From positions 70,961 through 134,960 of the forward strand of contig NZ_JAPVLU010000002.1 in assembly GCF_027158205.1 (NCBI RefSeq): DNA of 64,000 nt, in the 5' to 3' direction. Positions 53,612-63,394 of this stretch are shown here, piece after piece (positions within the stretch are counted from its first letter, which is position 1; every line of letters begins with the position of its first letter). Origin of the DNA: Streptomyces sp. H39-S7 (GTDB lineage Bacteria > Actinomycetota > Actinomycetes > Streptomycetales > Streptomycetaceae). Under the pieces are notes generated by a model, which searched no databases, had not been told where the DNA came from, and saw nothing but the letters and a program-made list of their open reading frames with translations. The position numbers and the translations under genes are program-made.

Positions 53612-55171
53612 ATGTCACGTACTAAGCGTGTCGTCGCCGCAGCTGCCGTGGCCTTCCTGGCCGTCGGTGTGACCGCGTGCGGTGGCAACAAGGACAATTC
53701 GGCGTCCGGCAGCAAGGGCGCCGTGATCGTCGGGACCATCGACTCCGTGTCGTCACTCGACCCCGCGGGAGCGTACGACTACGGCTCCTGGGAGGTCATC
53801 GACAGCGTTTACCAGAAGGTGATGCGCTTCCCGACGGGCGGCACCACGCCGGAGCCCGACGCGGCCAAGTCGTGTGCTTTCACCGACCCGAAGACCTACA
53901 CCTGCACCCTGCAGTCCGGTCTTCAGTTCTCCAACGGTGACAAGCTGACCGCGGCCAGCGTCAAGTTCTCGTTCGACCGCATGCTGAAGATCGCGGACCC
54001 GAACGGTCCCTCGAGCCTCTTCGGCACGCTGGAGTCGACCGAGGCCAAGGGCGCCGACCAGGTGGTCTTCCACCTGAAGAGCCCCGACTCCACCTTCCCG
54101 TCGGTGCTCGCCACCGACGCCGGTGCGATCGTCGACGAGAAGACCTTCCCGGCCGACAAGCTCCTCGCGGGCAGCAAGGTGATCGGCTCCGGTCCGTACA
54201 CCCTGGACAAGTACACCGCGAAGCAGCAGGCCTCCTTCAAGGTCAACGCGAAGTACAGCGGCCCGGTCAAGGCGCAGAACGACCAGTTCGTCCTGCAGTA
54301 CTTCGCCGAGCCGTCCGGGCTGAAGGCTGCCGTCAAGAACGGCACCGTCAACGCGGCCTTCCGCACCCTGTCGCCGACCGACACCGCCGACCTGAAGAAG
54401 ACCCAGGGCGTCAAGGTCGTCGAGGGCACGGGCACCGAGAAGCGCTACTTCGTCTTCCACGCGAAGGTGAAGCCGTCCGACCAGAAGGCGGTCCGTCAGG
54501 CCGTCGCTCAGGTCATCGACCGCGAGGGCATCGCGAAGGACGCCTACAACGGCACCGTCGCCCCGCTCTACTCGATGGTCGGTAACGGCATCGACGGCCA
54601 CACCGAGGCGTTCAAGGACAAGTACGGCGCTCCGTCCAAGGAGAAGGCCGCCGACATCCTGAAGGCCGCCGGCATCACGACCCCGGTCGCGCTGTCCTAC
54701 ACCTGGACGCCGAGCCACTACGGTGCCGCGGCTGCCGACGAGGCCACCGCGATCAAGCGTCAGCTGGACGCCTCCGGCCTGTTCAACATCAAGTTGGGCT
54801 CGACCGAGTGGCAGCAGTACCAGAAGGACGAGAAGGCGGGCAGCTACGCCTCCTACATGATCGGCTGGTTCCCCGACCTGCCGGACGCCGACAACGACGT
54901 GTCGCCGTTCCTCAGCAAGTCGCCGTTCCTGGGCACGGGCTACGACAACCCGCAGATCCAGCAGCTGCTGGTCAAGGAGCAGGGCTCCGCCGACCCCAAG
55001 GTGCGCAACGAGGCCTTCGCCGAGATCCAGAAGATCGTCGCCGAGGACGCCCCGATCATCCCGATCTGGCAGGGCAAGCAGACCGCTGTCGTGCGTGACG
55101 GTGTGACCGGCGTGGAAAAGGCGCTGGACCCGACGATGTTCCGCTTCTACGAACTCTCGACGGGCAAGTGA
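53612..55171 (+). CDS. Peptide ABC importer, substrate-binding lipoprotein 1
   Basis: The 519-aa product is an SBP family 5 (OppA/DppA-type) lipoprotein, with lipobox GVTAC and a core family signature RMLKIADPNGPSSLF; the C-terminus has IPIWQGKQTAVV. It binds oligopeptides or similar solutes outside the membrane. GCAAGGGG upstream supports the start. A 19-bp hairpin separates it from the permease genes, a common way to keep binding-protein mRNA more abundant. Confidence 0.95.
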   Translation: MSRTKRVVAAAAVAFLAVGVTACGGNKDNSASGSKGAVIVGTIDSVSSLDPAGAYDYGSWEVIDSVYQKVMRFPTGGTTPEPDAAKSCAFTDPKTYTCTLQSGLQFSNGDKLTAASVKFSFDRMLKIADPNGPSSLFGTLESTEAKGADQVVFHLKSPDSTFPSVLATDAGAIVDEKTFPADKLLAGSKVIGSGPYTLDKYTAKQQASFKVNAKYSGPVKAQNDQFVLQYFAEPSGLKAAVKNGTVNAAFRTLSPTDTADLKKTQGVKVVEGTGTEKRYFVFHAKVKPSDQKAVRQAVAQVIDREGIAKDAYNGTVAPLYSMVGNGIDGHTEAFKDKYGAPSKEKAADILKAAGITTPVALSYTWTPSHYGAAAADEATAIKRQLDASGLFNIKLGSTEWQQYQKDEKAGSYASYMIGWFPDLPDADNDVSPFLSKSPFLGTGYDNPQIQQLLVKEQGSADPKVRNEAFAEIQKIVAEDAPIIPIWQGKQTAVVRDGVTGVEKALDPTMFRFYELSTGK

Positions 55172-55175
55172 CGGC

Positions 55176-55216
55176 CGGCCGGCCCGCGGGGGAGTTGCTC
55201 CCCCGCGGGCCGGCCG
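55176..55216 (+). terminator. Intra-operon hairpin after binding protein 1
   Basis: A perfect 19-bp GC-rich stem (55176-55194 with 55198-55216) with the 3-nt loop TTG lies between the binding-protein and permease genes. It probably attenuates transcription or protects the upstream mRNA 3' end. Confidence 0.85.
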
Positions 55217-55244
55217 CCACTCCGGCTAAGAAAGACACCCCTCC

Positions 55245-56255
55245 ATGAGCAAGCAGTCCGGGTCACTGCGCCGCTACATCCTCATCAGGATCGCGCTCGC
55301 AATCCCCATGGTCCTCATCCTGCTGGTGATGGTCTTCGTCCTGATGCGGGTGGCCCCCGGTGATCCCATCTCGGCCTCCCAGGGCGGCAAGCTCAACGCG
55401 GCGGAACTCGCCGCGAGAAAGCATGCCGCGGGCTTCGACGCCCCGCTGTACCAGCAGTTCTGGGACTACCTGAAGTCCGTCATCACCCTGAACTTCGGCA
55501 CCACGTTCTCCGACCGTCGCAGCGTGCGCGACATCATCATCGAGAACGGCGGCGCCACGCTCACCCTGACCTTCGGCGCACTGCTCTTCGCGACCCTCAT
55601 CGGCATCCCGGTGGGCCTGCTCGCGGGCCGGCTGCGGGACAGCGCGATCGACATCGGCGGCCGGCTCTTCGGCATCCTCAGCTACGCCGTCCCGGTCATC
55701 GTCGCGGCTCCCCTGCTGAAGCTCGCCTTCGGTGAGACCTCCGGCCAGGCCTCGCCGCTGGTGCAGCTGAACGTGCCGACCCAGACCCACATCCTCATCG
55801 TGGACGCCGCGATCGTGGGCGACTGGGACGCGGTCAGCGACATCGTCAACCACATGGTGCTGCCCTCGATCGCGCTGGGCCTGCTGATCGTCGGTGTCTT
55901 CATCCGCATGATCCGCATCAACCTGATCCAGTCGCTGCAGGGCGACTACATCGAGGCGGCCCGCGCCCGCGGTGTGAAGGAGGGCGCCGTCGTCGCACGG
56001 CACGCCTTCCGCAACGCCATGGTCCCGGTGATCACGGTCCTCGGTCTCCAGGTCGCGATGCTGCTCAGCGGTGCGGTCCTCACCGAGAAGATCTTCAACT
56101 GGCCCGGTATCGGCCGCCAGCTCATCGACTACATCACCCAGCGCGACTACGTCGCCGTCCAGGGCATCGTCACCGTCTTCGCCCTCGCCGTCGTCGTGAT
56201 CAGCATGCTGATCGACTTCATCAACGCGCTGATCGACCCGAGGGTGCGGTACTGA
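55245..56255 (+). CDS. Peptide ABC importer, permease 1 (DppB type)
   Basis: The 336-aa permease has six membrane segments and the EAARARGVKEGAVVARHAFRN coupling motif (split at about residues 237-257). GDPISASQGG in the first extracytoplasmic loop is typical of DppB. ATG 55245 is preceded by AAGAAAG. Its stop overlaps the next start (TGATGG). Confidence 0.95.
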   Translation: MSKQSGSLRRYILIRIALAIPMVLILLVMVFVLMRVAPGDPISASQGGKLNAAELAARKHAAGFDAPLYQQFWDYLKSVITLNFGTTFSDRRSVRDIIIENGGATLTLTFGALLFATLIGIPVGLLAGRLRDSAIDIGGRLFGILSYAVPVIVAAPLLKLAFGETSGQASPLVQLNVPTQTHILIVDAAIVGDWDAVSDIVNHMVLPSIALGLLIVGVFIRMIRINLIQSLQGDYIEAARARGVKEGAVVARHAFRNAMVPVITVLGLQVAMLLSGAVLTEKIFNWPGIGRQLIDYITQRDYVAVQGIVTVFALAVVVISMLIDFINALIDPRVRY

Positions 56256-57394
56256 TGGCCCAGACAACACTTCCCGTTCCGCTCGACCCGGAGATCACCC
56301 CCAAGGCTCCGGTCCCCGGAAAGTCCGTCCGCTTCGGCGGTCTGCGACGCATCGTGATCGCCATCCGGCAGGCCCACGGCGTGCCCAAGTTCATGCTGTG
56401 GACCGGTGTGGTCCTCACGGCGCTCTTCGTGATCACCGCGATCTTCGCCCCGCTGATCGCCCCGTACGACTTCGACACGTACCAGTCCGGCGGCAAGAAC
56501 TTCCCGAAGCAGGGCGCCCCGGACGGCGACCACTGGTTCGGCACCACCGTGCAGAGCCTGGACGTCGTCTCCCGGACCGTCTACGGCGCCCGTACGGCCC
56601 TCGAGGTGATGATTCTCGCCGTCGTCTTCTCGCTCATCCTGGGGGTCCTCCTGGGCCTCCTGGCGGGCTACTTCGGTGGCTGGCTCGACCGCATCCTGGT
56701 GCTGGTGATGGACGCGCTCTTCGCGTTCCCGTACCTGCTGCTCGCCATCGTGACGGGCTTCGTCTTCTCCGGCATCACCGGCGGAGGCGTGGTGACGGCC
56801 GCGCTGTCGATCACCGTGGTCTACATCCCGCAGTACTTCCGGGTGGTCCGCGCCTCGGCGCTCTCCGCCCGTGAGGCCACCTTCGTGGAGGCGGCCCGCG
56901 CGATGGGCGCCAAGCCGTCCGTGGTGATCCGCAAGTACCTGTTCGGCAACGTCATCCAGTCGGTGCCCGTCATCGGCACGATGAACGCCGCCGACGCCAT
57001 CGGCACGCTGGCCGGCCTGGGCTTCCTGGGCCTCGGCATCCAGCCCACCGACGCCGCCGAGTGGGGCTACGACCTCGACCGCGCGATCGACGACGTCAAC
57101 GCCGGCATGTGGTGGACCACGGTCTACCCGGGTGCAGCCATGGTCATCGCGATCCTCGGCTTCACGCTGCTCGGTGAGGGCCTCAACGACGTCCTCAACC
57201 CGACCATGCGCCGCCGCCGCATCACCAAGGTGCTGCTGCCGGCGTTCAACCGCCGCCGCGTCGTGACCGCCGGGAGCGCACAGCTCACGGCCACCGCCGG
57301 GACCGCCGGGACCGCACAACTCGCAGCAACCGCGGCGACTGCGAACACCGCACCGACCGCAGCAACCGCAGAAGAAGGGGAGGCCGCGAAATGA
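56255..57394 (+). CDS. Peptide ABC importer, permease 2 (DppC type)
   Basis: The 379-aa permease has the N-terminal OppC-type segment and a coupling loop, FVEAARAMGAKPSVVIRKYLF. It ends with a low-complexity Ala/Thr tail of about 40 residues (AGTAGTAQLAATAATANTAP) not usual in the family. The tail DNA is repetitive (57281-57380). It overlaps the ATPase gene by 4 nt. Confidence 0.95.
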   Translation: MAQTTLPVPLDPEITPKAPVPGKSVRFGGLRRIVIAIRQAHGVPKFMLWTGVVLTALFVITAIFAPLIAPYDFDTYQSGGKNFPKQGAPDGDHWFGTTVQSLDVVSRTVYGARTALEVMILAVVFSLILGVLLGLLAGYFGGWLDRILVLVMDALFAFPYLLLAIVTGFVFSGITGGGVVTAALSITVVYIPQYFRVVRASALSAREATFVEAARAMGAKPSVVIRKYLFGNVIQSVPVIGTMNAADAIGTLAGLGFLGLGIQPTDAAEWGYDLDRAIDDVNAGMWWTTVYPGAAMVIAILGFTLLGEGLNDVLNPTMRRRRITKVLLPAFNRRRVVTAGSAQLTATAGTAGTAQLAATAATANTAPTAATAEEGEAAK

Positions 57395-58452
57395 CCGAAC
57401 CTGTCCTTTCCGTACGCGACCTGCGCGTCTGGTACGGCACCGAGCGCGGACCCGTCCGCGCCGTCGACGGCGTCAGCTTCGACGTCCGCCCCGGCGAGAC
57501 CCTCGGCCTGGTCGGCGAGTCCGGCTGCGGCAAGTCCACCCTCGGCCGCGGCGTGCTGGGCCTGGCGCCCACCGTCGCCTCCGTCGACGGTGAAGTGATC
57601 CTGAACAGCAAGGGCGGCAGGGGCCGCAACCTGGTCGGCCTGCCGGCCAAGGAGCTGCAGAAGCTGCGCGGCCCGGACCTCGGGCTGATCTTCCAGGAGC
57701 CGATGACGCGGCTCAACCCGCTGATGCGGGTCTCCCAGCACTTCGAGGAGGCCCTGCACACGCACCACAAGGACCTCTCGAAGAAGGAGCTGCGCGAGCG
57801 AGCCGTCGAGGCGCTGCGCGGCATGGGCATACCCGAGAGCCGGTACGAGAGCTACCCCCACGAGTTCTCGGGCGGTATGCGCCAGCGCATCATGATCGCG
57901 CTCGCCCTCGTGCTGCGCCCGGCGTTCATCGTCGCGGACGAGCCCACCACCGCCCTCGACGTCCTCGTCGAGGCACAGATCATCAAAATCCTGGCCGATC
58001 TGCGCAAGAACTTCGACACATCCCTTGTGCTGATCACCCACAACCTCGGTATCGTCGCCGAAGCGTGTGACCGGGTCGCGGTGATGTACGCGGGCCACAT
58101 CGTCGAACAGGGCGATGCCCGCGAAGTGTTCGCGAACCCGCAGCACCCGTACACCAAGGAGCTGCTCCGCTCCACGATCTCGCTCTCCACCACCGGACTG
58201 CACTTCATCCCGGGAAGCCCCCCGGACCTGGTGCACCCGCCGGAGGGTTGCCGGTTCAGCCCGCGCTGCCCGGTGGCGATGCAGGGATGCGCGAAGGTGG
58301 AGCCGCCCGAGGTGGTCCTGCCGTCCGGCGTGCACAGCGTCTGCTGGCAGCAGGCGATCGAGGTCGACCCCTCGATGGCCGACGAGTTGGGAACGGGTGG
58401 GCGCGAGCCGCTCGCCGCCGTGAAGGAGATCAGCGTTGCTGACGAAGCCTGA
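57391..58452 (+). CDS. Peptide ABC importer, ATPase 1 (DppD type)
   Basis: The 353-aa ATPase has Walker A GESGCGKST, signature FSGGMRQR, Walker B FIVADEPTTAL and the C-terminal oligo_HPY domain with GCRFSPRCPVAMQGC, a likely iron-sulfur or metal cluster motif. It pairs with the DppF-type ATPase. Start ATG overlaps the permease end (ATGA). Confidence 0.96.
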   Translation: MTEPVLSVRDLRVWYGTERGPVRAVDGVSFDVRPGETLGLVGESGCGKSTLGRGVLGLAPTVASVDGEVILNSKGGRGRNLVGLPAKELQKLRGPDLGLIFQEPMTRLNPLMRVSQHFEEALHTHHKDLSKKELRERAVEALRGMGIPESRYESYPHEFSGGMRQRIMIALALVLRPAFIVADEPTTALDVLVEAQIIKILADLRKNFDTSLVLITHNLGIVAEACDRVAVMYAGHIVEQGDAREVFANPQHPYTKELLRSTISLSTTGLHFIPGSPPDLVHPPEGCRFSPRCPVAMQGCAKVEPPEVVLPSGVHSVCWQQAIEVDPSMADELGTGGREPLAAVKEISVADEA

Positions 58453-59776
58453 TACAGAAGCGAGCGGTGTCGTAGCTCTCGACGACCGCGAGACGCTGGT
58501 CGAGATGGAGGACCTCGAGGTCCACTTCGGCATGCGGGGCAACGTCTTCGGCCGGCTCGCCGGCAAGGCGGCGGGTGCGGTGAAGGCCGTCGACGGCGTG
58601 AACCTGAAGCTGCGCAAGGGCGAGGTGCTCGGCCTGGTCGGCGAGTCCGGCTCCGGCAAGACCACCCTCGGCCGGACCCTGCTCGGCATGAACCGTGCCA
58701 CCGGTGGCACCATCCGCTACCGCGGCGAGGACATCACCGAGTTCGGCGAGCGCAAGATGCGGCCGCTGCGCCGCAAGCTGCAGATGGTCTTCCAGGACCC
58801 GCACGCCTCGCTCAACCCGGCGATGGACATCCGCACCGCCGTCGGCCACCCGCTGCGCATCCACAACCTGGTGAGCAGCGACGAGGAGTACGACGCCAAG
58901 GTCACCCACGCCCTGGAGCGGGTCGGCCTGACCCCTCCCGAGCGGTACCTGACGAAGTTCCCCGGCGACCTGTCCGGCGGCCAGAAGCAGCGGGCCGTGC
59001 TGGCCCGCGCGATCATCGCCGAGCCGGAGCTCCTCGTCGCCGACGAGCCGATCTCCATGCTCGACATGAGCGTCCGCGCCAAGATCCTGCAGCTGATGCT
59101 GGACCTCAAGCGGGACCTGGACCTGACGTACGTCTACGTGACGCACGACCTGGCCAGCGCGAAGTTCTTCTGCGACACCATCGCGATCATGTACCTCGGC
59201 CGGATCGTGGAGTACGGGCCCACCGCGGAGGTCTTCGCCGACCCCAAGCACCCGTACACCAAGGCGCTGCTGGCGGCGATCCCCGAGCCCGACCCGACCC
59301 TCGCCGTCGAGCGCGAACTGCTGCGCGGCGAGATTCCGGACGCGGCCAGGCCGCCGCTGGGCTGCTCCTTCCACCCCCGCTGCCCGGTCGCGCTGGCCGG
59401 CTGCGGCTGGGAGGCCCGCGACCTGCGTGGCCTGCTGGAACGCCGGTGGCTCGAACTGCCGCCGGCTGAGGCGGGCAAGGAAAGAGCGCTCTTCGGCGAT
59501 CTTGACGCGCTCTCCGAATCAGGGGTCACTTCTGCCGCAGTCACCCCCGGCAGGGGGCACAGCGCGGAAGATGTGCTGGAATACCTCCGCCGACTCCGTG
59601 AGGAGGCCTCGGCGGCCGAGCCGCGCGAGCCCTTCTGGCGGGGCGTGATCACGATGCACGCCGAAGGCGGCCGGGCCGTGGTGGAGTTCTCGCCATCACA
59701 GGACCCGCGGCTCAACCTGCTGCCGGAAACGGACGTCCAAGTGGCCTGCCACCTGTACCCCGGATCCGGCGGATAA
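58436..59776 (+). CDS. Peptide ABC importer, ATPase 2 (DppF type) with C-terminal extension
   Basis: The 446-aa ATPase has Walker A GESGSGKTT, signature LSGGQKQR, Walker B LLVADEPISML and the HPRCPVALAGC motif. The family normally ends near residue 335; here about 110 extra residues follow, with a helical part (AEDVLEYLRRLREEA) and an alpha/beta end. The start is TTG 58436, with GAAGGAG 7 nt upstream, overlapping the previous gene by 17 nt. Confidence 0.93.
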   Translation: MLTKPDTEASGVVALDDRETLVEMEDLEVHFGMRGNVFGRLAGKAAGAVKAVDGVNLKLRKGEVLGLVGESGSGKTTLGRTLLGMNRATGGTIRYRGEDITEFGERKMRPLRRKLQMVFQDPHASLNPAMDIRTAVGHPLRIHNLVSSDEEYDAKVTHALERVGLTPPERYLTKFPGDLSGGQKQRAVLARAIIAEPELLVADEPISMLDMSVRAKILQLMLDLKRDLDLTYVYVTHDLASAKFFCDTIAIMYLGRIVEYGPTAEVFADPKHPYTKALLAAIPEPDPTLAVERELLRGEIPDAARPPLGCSFHPRCPVALAGCGWEARDLRGLLERRWLELPPAEAGKERALFGDLDALSESGVTSAAVTPGRGHSAEDVLEYLRRLREEASAAEPREPFWRGVITMHAEGGRAVVEFSPSQDPRLNLLPETDVQVACHLYPGSGG

Positions 59777-59797
59777 CCGCATCATCACCCACACGGT

Positions 59798-59828
59798 GGC
59801 GGGCGGCGCAGGCGTCGCGTCGCCCGCC
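59798..59828 (+). terminator. Hairpin before binding protein 2
   Basis: An 8-bp stem (GGCGGGCG at 59798-59805, CGCCCGCC at 59821-59828) lies in the 107-nt gap between the DppF-type ATPase and binding protein 2. It may attenuate read-through. Confidence 0.5.
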
Positions 59829-59883
59829 CGGGAACGGTAAGGATCTACTGAGGCACTGAAGGACCCGAGGGGAAACGACGAGG

Positions 59884-61485
59884 ATGAACCGTAAGCTACT
59901 GGTGCCGGCGATGCTTCTCGGCGCCGTCGCACCCGCCCTCGCCGGTTGTGGCGGTTCGGGCAGTGGCGGTGACAGCAGCGGTAAGCCCATCGTCGTCGGG
60001 ACCACGGACAGCATCAAGCTGACCAAGGAGAACCCGTCCCCTCTGGATCCGGCGACGTCGTACGACAGCGCCACGTGGAACGTCTTCTACAACACCTTCC
60101 AGATGCTGCTGCGCTACCCGCGCAGCGGTACCACCCCGGAACCCGACGCCGCGGAGCAGTGCGGCTTCAGTGACCAGGCCGGGCAGGTGTACCGGTGCAC
60201 GCTCCGCAAGGGGCTCAGTTTCTCCAACGGTCACGCGCTGACGGCCGAGGACGTCAAGTTCTCGGTCGACCGCATGCTGAAGATCAACAGTGACAACGGG
60301 CCGGCGTCGCTGATCTCCGGCGTCGCCACCGTGCAGGCGCCCGACGACCGCACGGTGGTCTTCCGCCTCAAGGCGCCGGACACCACCTTCCCGCTCAAAC
60401 TGGCCACGCCCGCCGCGGCGATCGTGGACAGCGACGTGTACCCCGCGGACAAGCCGTACGACGGCTTCAAGATCACCGGGTCCGGTCCCTACGCGCTCGA
60501 CGACTTCCAGCAGGACAACAAGGCCGTCTTCTCCAGGAACACGAACTACAAAGGCTCCCTGAAGCTGAACAACAGCAAGGTGGAGCTGCGGATGTTCACA
60601 TCCGCCGACACGATGGAGGCGGAGCTCAAGAAGGGCGCCGTCGACGTCGCCACCCGCACCATGCGCCCCGACCAGATCAACCGGCTGCTCAAGGCCGGCG
60701 ACGGCCAGAACGTCAAGCTCACCGAAGCGGCCGGCACCGAGGCCCGCTACCTGTTCTTCGACACCACGGACCCCGCGGTCCGGCCCAAGGCCGTACGGCA
60801 GGCCATCGCCCAGGTCCTGGACCGCCAGGCGCTGACCCGCGATGTCTTCCAGCGGACCGCCGAGCCGCTGTACTCGCCGGTCCCGGTGGGCATCACCAGC
60901 CACGCCAACTCCTTCTTCAAGGCCTACGGCGACCCCAGCGCGACCAAGGCCAAGGCGCTGCTCCAGGCGGCCGGGATCGACGACAAGGTCGCCTTCGACT
61001 ACTGGTACCGCAAGGACCTCGCCGGTTCCAGCAACAAGGAGGAGGCCGAGGCGATCAAGGCGCAGCTCGACGCGAGCGGCCTGTTCGACGTCACGCTCAA
61101 GAGCGAGGAGTGGAGCGTCTTCCTCTCCCAGGCCAAGCAGCACAAGTACGCCGCCTACGCTCTGAGCTGGCTGCCCGACTTCCCGGACCCGGACAACTAC
61201 ATCGCGCCGTTCTTCGACAAGGGCAACTTCCTCAAGCTGCCCTACCAGAGCGAGATCATCCAGCGCCAGGTGATCCCGCAGACCCGCCAGCAGTCCCAGC
61301 GCAGCGCCACCATCACTGATTTCGAGACCGCTCAGAAGATCATCGCCCAGGACGTACCGATGCTGCCGCTGTGGCAGGGCAAGCAGTACATCGCTGCCCG
61401 CAGTGACATCACCGGTGTGGAATGGGCGCTCAACTCCTCCACCACCACCCAGTTCTGGGAACTGGGGCGGGGCGTGACGGGTTGA
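59884..61485 (+). CDS. Peptide ABC importer, substrate-binding lipoprotein 2
   Basis: The 533-aa product is an SBP family 5 lipoprotein (lipobox LAGC). It is much closer to binding protein 3 than to protein 1: both begin MNRKLL and end TTQFWELGRGVTG, and share RYPRSGT. It follows the complete transporter operon, so it probably uses the same permease with another ligand. ATG 59884 follows CGACGAGG. Confidence 0.95.
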   Translation: MNRKLLVPAMLLGAVAPALAGCGGSGSGGDSSGKPIVVGTTDSIKLTKENPSPLDPATSYDSATWNVFYNTFQMLLRYPRSGTTPEPDAAEQCGFSDQAGQVYRCTLRKGLSFSNGHALTAEDVKFSVDRMLKINSDNGPASLISGVATVQAPDDRTVVFRLKAPDTTFPLKLATPAAAIVDSDVYPADKPYDGFKITGSGPYALDDFQQDNKAVFSRNTNYKGSLKLNNSKVELRMFTSADTMEAELKKGAVDVATRTMRPDQINRLLKAGDGQNVKLTEAAGTEARYLFFDTTDPAVRPKAVRQAIAQVLDRQALTRDVFQRTAEPLYSPVPVGITSHANSFFKAYGDPSATKAKALLQAAGIDDKVAFDYWYRKDLAGSSNKEEAEAIKAQLDASGLFDVTLKSEEWSVFLSQAKQHKYAAYALSWLPDFPDPDNYIAPFFDKGNFLKLPYQSEIIQRQVIPQTRQQSQRSATITDFETAQKIIAQDVPMLPLWQGKQYIAARSDITGVEWALNSSTTTQFWELGRGVTG

Positions 61486-61514
61486 TCAGCACATACATAG
61501 GGAGAACGTCGAGG

Positions 61515-63113
61515 ATGAATCGCAAGCTGCTTGCGCTGCCGATAGTCGTGGGTCTGATGATGCCCGTGCTCGCCGGTTGTGGATCCGGCAGTGGCAGTGG
61601 GGACGACGGCAAGGCGATCGTCTTCGGCACCACCGACGAGTTTCACCTGACGCCGCAGTCCCCGGCTCCGCTGGACCCCGTCACGGGCTACGACATCCAG
61701 TCCTGGAACGTCTTCTACAACACGTTCCAGACGCTGCTGCGCTACCCCCGCAGCGGTACGGACCCGGAACCCGAAGCCGCCAAGGAATGCCACTTCGCCG
61801 ACGGGCTCGGCGAGCAGTACCGCTGCACCCTGCGGGACGGTCTCGAGTTCTCCAACGGTCACTCGCTCACGTCCAAGGACGTGAAGTTCTCCATCGACCG
61901 GCTGCTCACGATCAAGGACGAGAACGGCCCGTACAGCCTTCTGACCAACGTCGACAAGGTCGAGACGCCGGACGACGCCACGGTCGTCTTCCACCTCAAG
62001 GACCCCGACGCCACCTTCCCGTACAAGCTGGCCACGCCCGCCGCGGCCATCGTGGACAGCGAGGTGTACGACGCGAAGAAGCAGCACGCGGGCTACGACA
62101 TCATGGGCTCCGGGCCGTACCAGCTGGCCTCCTTCAAGGAGGGTGAGTCGGCGGTCTTCACGAAGAACCCGCACTACAAGGGCACGATCAAGCTGAACAA
62201 CAGCAAGATCGAGCTCAAGTTCTTCAAGAACTCCACGGAGATGGAGAAGGCCCTCGAGGCCGGCGACATCGACGTGATGAACCGGTCGATGACGCCCGAC
62301 CAGCTCAACCGGCTCAACATCAGCACCAGCGGCAACGTCAAGCTGACCGAGACGGCCGGCACCGAGATCCGCTACCTCGTCTTCAACACGGCCGACCCGG
62401 TCGCGAAGCAGACGGGGGTCCGCGAGGCCATCGCCCAGCTCGTGGACCGGCAGGCCATCACGCGCGACGTGTACAAGCGCACCGCCGAACCGCTCTACTC
62501 CATGATCCCGGCGGGCATCACCGCGCACGCCACCTCGTTCTACAATGCCTACGGCGACCCGAGCGTGGCGAAGGCCCGCAAGAAGCTGAAGGACGCCAAC
62601 ATCACCACGCCGGTCGAGCTGACGCTCACGTACACGACCGAGCACTACGGCGAGGCCACCAAGCAGGAGTTCGAGCTGCTCAAGAAGCAGCTGGACGCCA
62701 GCGGGCTGTTCAAGATCAAGCTGCAGCCGGTGGCCGACTGGCACACGTACACCGACGGCGGGCGCAAGCACCAGTACCAGGCGTACGGGATGGGCTGGTT
62801 CCCCGACTTCCCGGACCCGGACAACTACGTCGCACCGTTCTTCGGCAAGGACAACTTCCTCGAGCTGGCGTACGCGAACCCGGCCATCCAGAACCAGCTG
62901 ATCAAGGCCACCCGGCAGAAGACGCAGCGGAGCGCCACCTTCTCCGACTTCACCCAGATGCAGAAGCTCATCGCCAGTGACGTGCCGATCCTGCCCCTGT
63001 GGCAGGGCAAGCAGTACCTCGCCGCCCGCAGTGACATCACGGGCACCGAATGGACGCTCAACGCGTCCTCCACGACCCAGTTCTGGGAGCTGGGACGAGG
63101 TGTGACGGGCTGA
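61515..63113 (+). CDS. Peptide ABC importer, substrate-binding lipoprotein 3
   Basis: The 532-aa product is the tandem duplicate of binding protein 2 (lipobox LAGC, shared TTQFWELGRGVTG end). Even the upstream sequence is similar (GTCGAGGATGAATCG versus GACGAGGATGAACCG). The distinct ligand loops suggest subfunctionalisation. It is 29 nt after binding protein 2 and closed by the hairpin at 63123-63162. Confidence 0.95.
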   Translation: MNRKLLALPIVVGLMMPVLAGCGSGSGSGDDGKAIVFGTTDEFHLTPQSPAPLDPVTGYDIQSWNVFYNTFQTLLRYPRSGTDPEPEAAKECHFADGLGEQYRCTLRDGLEFSNGHSLTSKDVKFSIDRLLTIKDENGPYSLLTNVDKVETPDDATVVFHLKDPDATFPYKLATPAAAIVDSEVYDAKKQHAGYDIMGSGPYQLASFKEGESAVFTKNPHYKGTIKLNNSKIELKFFKNSTEMEKALEAGDIDVMNRSMTPDQLNRLNISTSGNVKLTETAGTEIRYLVFNTADPVAKQTGVREAIAQLVDRQAITRDVYKRTAEPLYSMIPAGITAHATSFYNAYGDPSVAKARKKLKDANITTPVELTLTYTTEHYGEATKQEFELLKKQLDASGLFKIKLQPVADWHTYTDGGRKHQYQAYGMGWFPDFPDPDNYVAPFFGKDNFLELAYANPAIQNQLIKATRQKTQRSATFSDFTQMQKLIASDVPILPLWQGKQYLAARSDITGTEWTLNASSTTQFWELGRGVTG

Positions 63114-63122
63114 TCAGGACAC

Positions 63123-63162
63123 GGGAGAGGGCCCGGACGACACGGTCGTCCGGCCCCTCTCC
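63123..63162 (+). terminator. Terminator of the peptide importer operon
   Basis: A long stem (GGGAGAGG and GGACGAC arms pairing with GTCGTCC and CCTCTCC, with a small bulge) lies 10 nt after the stop of binding protein 3. The roughly 230 nt that follow hold no convincing gene. Confidence 0.85.
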
Positions 63163-63394
63163 CGTACCCCCGGTCAGCAGGGGTCGACCTTGCCCCTGGG
63201 GCAGACCGCGGCATCGGGGCAGCCGGGCCGCGGGAGCAACCAGGACGCGGCCCACGCCGCCGACCGGCTCCAGGCCGCCGGCGGCCTCCTCGACGCCTTC
63301 GAGAACGCCGTACCGGGCCGCCGGAGGCCGTGGGCGATGAGTTCCGGGCCGCCGGCGGGTCTGTCGTGAGAGGAGCCACGACAGGAGGCCAGCG

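Noticed and set aside
63190-63369. Possible small gene in the gap before the STAS gene
   Set aside because: A frame of about 59 codons from TTG 63190 looks somewhat protein-like but has no good ribosome binding site or recognisable family.
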